In this document: positions 62,891 through 64,000 of the stretch, piece by piece
How the letters are laid out: each line of letters opens with the position of its first letter
Position numbering within the stretch: position 1 is the first letter of the stretch
NCBI GenBank assembly: GCA_965279125.1
Contig: CBDIHL010000039.1
Location: 1-64,000, forward strand
DNA: 64,000 nucleotides
Direction of reading: 5' to 3'
From: Dinoroseobacter sp965279125
GTDB lineage: Bacteria; Pseudomonadota; Alphaproteobacteria; Rhodobacterales; Rhodobacteraceae
Notes under the pieces: model-generated
What the model was told of the DNA's origin: nothing
The model's input: only the letters and a program-made list of their open reading frames with translations
The model's database searches: none
Translations under genes and position numbers: made by a program

Positions 62891-63289
62891 CTACAGCCAA
62901 TCCCTCAAGATCGGGATCAGCGGGATATCTGCGGCGGGCATTGGATAATTCCGCAACTCGTTCGGGCGCGCCCATGCGAGGGTTTGCCCCTCCTTCGGCT
63001 GCGGGGTGCCGTTCCATTTGCGACAGGCAAAGAGCGGCATCAGCAGGTGAAAGTCGTCATAGCTGTGGCTGGCAAAGGTCAGCGGTGCGAGGCAGCTTTG
63101 CCACGTGTCGATGCCCAATTCCTCGTGCAGCTCGCGGATCAGCGCGGCTTCGGGCGTTTCACCCTGTTCGACCTTGCCGCCGGGGAATTCCCACAGGCCG
63201 GCCATGGATTTACCCTCGGGTCGCTGAGCCAGCAGCACGCGCCCGTCTTTGTCGATCAAGGCGACGGCGGAAACGAGGACAACTTTCAC
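62891..63289 (-). CDS. mutT: 8-oxo-dGTP diphosphatase, MutT/Nudix family
   Basis: Sanitises oxidised nucleotides, useful in a pigmented aerobic cell but general housekeeping. 132 residues from GTG 63289. The Nudix box is complete: GGKVEQGETPEAALIRELHE followed by ELGI. GLWEFPGGK and the C-terminal LAWARPNELRNYPMPAADIP match the MutT family. The start overlaps the argJ stop by four bases (GTGA). Confidence 0.93.
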   Translation of the reverse strand: MKVVLVSAVALIDKDGRVLLAQRPEGKSMAGLWEFPGGKVEQGETPEAALIRELHEELGIDTWQSCLAPLTFASHSYDDFHLLMPLFACRKWNGTPQPKEGQTLAWARPNELRNYPMPAADIPLIPILRDWL

Positions 63290-64000
63290 GAGCGGTAATC
63301 CGCATTGATGGTGATATAGCCATGGGTCAGATCGCATGTCCACATGGTCGCAACCCCGTCGCCCAGCCTCAGATCGACGGCAATCACCAGATCGGTTTGC
63401 GTCATGTAAGCGGCCCCTGCCTCTTCGGTGTAGCTTGGCGCGACCCAGCCGTTCTCGGCGACCAGGCACATCCCCGAAATGGATGGTGATCCGGTCGCGA
63501 TCCGCCTCAGCCCCGGCTTTGCCGATGGCCATCACGATACGACCCCAGTTGGGATCCTCGCCCGCAATCGCGTCGGTCTTGACCAGCGGCGAGTTGGCAA
63601 TGGCTTTGGCGACCTTTTCGGCATCCGTGGTTGACGCGGCACCGCTTACGGCGATCTCGACAAACTTGGTGGCCCCTTCGCCGTCGCGCACGACCTGTGT
63701 GGGCAAGGTCGCGCATAACGCCGTGAAGGGCGTCCGCAAACACCTTGCCATTGGCACCGTCTGCATCGGAAATCTCGGCATTTCCGGCGGCACCTGTGGC
63801 CACAACCATCACGCTATCGGAGGTGGAGGTATCGCTATCGACCGTAATCGCATTAAACGTCACGCGGTTCAGATCGCTTACCAAGCCCTGCAAGACGGGC
63901 TGAGAAATCGCGGCATCGGTGAAGATATAGACCAGCATCGTCGCCATATCCGGTGCGATCATGCCCGATCCTTTGGCGATACCTGCGATTTTCACGAGGG
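63286..64000 (-). CDS. argJ: Glutamate N-acetyltransferase ArgJ, truncated by window end and frame-disrupted
   Basis: Arginine pathway enzyme transferring acetyl from N-acetylornithine to glutamate; it self-cleaves before a threonine in the ATML motif. The C-terminal 240 residues are in view: KIAGIAKGSGMIAPDMATML, DSDTSTSDSVMVVATG, GEDPNWGRIVMAIGKAGAEA and the terminal THGYITINADYRS. Two frame breaks occur, near 63696-63700 (one extra base) and near 63466-63475 (between HFGD and VAENGWVAPSYTE). The 5' part lies beyond the window. Confidence 0.85.

Overview
The window is about 60% G+C and carries an almost complete photosynthesis gene cluster (PGC) of an alphaproteobacterium. Gene content and order point to the Rhodobacteraceae, most likely a marine Roseobacter-group aerobic anoxygenic phototroph. 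The evidence is a spheroidenone-type carotenoid set (crtA, I, B, C, D, E, F), pufQBALMC with a tetraheme PufC and no pufX, a PpsR/PpaA regulator pair, the oxygen-dependent ring cyclase acsF with no bchE in view, and ALA synthase (hemA) at the end of the puh block. The species was not determined.

Layout. Left flank (1-5.7 kb): a voltage-gated cation channel cut by the window edge, two L,D-transpeptidase-type proteins either side of a CAP lipoprotein, a 58-residue exported peptide, ferrochelatase (hemH), a methyltransferase and comF. PGC part 1 (5.7-10.1 kb): crtA-bchI-bchD-bchO. A housekeeping island on the minus strand (10.1-11.6 kb): marR, a nitrilase-family amidase and grxC. PGC part 2 (11.7-30 kb): crtIB facing crtDC, then crtEF-bchCXYZ-pufQBALMC and dxs. 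PGC part 3 (30-37 kb, minus strand): bchG, a PucC-family carrier, bchP and idi, then the regulators ppsR and ppaA. PGC part 4 (37-52.6 kb): bchFNBHLM-lhaA-puhABC-orf98-acsF-puhE-hemA. Right flank (52.6-64 kb): a cytochrome c, ubiG, a proline iminopeptidase, acsA, rimP-nusA-ylxR-infB, mutT and argJ (cut by the window end).

How it works together. HemA supplies ALA. BchIDH, BchM, AcsF, BchNBL, BchF, BchXYZ, BchC, BchG and BchP convert protoporphyrin to phytylated bacteriochlorophyll a. Dxs, Idi and CrtE supply isoprenoids, and the Crt enzymes make spheroidenone-type carotenoids. PufLM-PuhA-PufC form the reaction centre and PufBA form LH1, assembled with PufQ, PuhBCE, LhaA and the PucC-like carrier. 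In the promoter gaps I read ten TGT-N12-ACA palindromes, the PpsR/CrtJ operator form, upstream of crtA, crtI, crtD/crtE, bchC, bchG, ppaA and bchF.

Points of interest: a 65-residue ORF nested between bchX and bchY; a 68-residue ORF with a strong ribosome site that overlaps the ppaA start; a decayed YCII/ECF-sigma remnant between bchG and ppsR; probable ATT and CTG start codons for crtA and ylxR; and mutually exclusive hairpins over the dxs ribosome site. Six flank genes (the 1.9-kb transpeptidase, cytochrome c, ubiG, nusA, infB, argJ) carry frame-breaking indels, mostly one extra base, and the iminopeptidase gene carries three that cancel. The 2.5-52.6 kb interval looks clean. Because nusA and infB are essential, I read these as probable sequence errors. 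No CRISPR array, rRNA, tRNA, insertion sequence or phage gene was seen.
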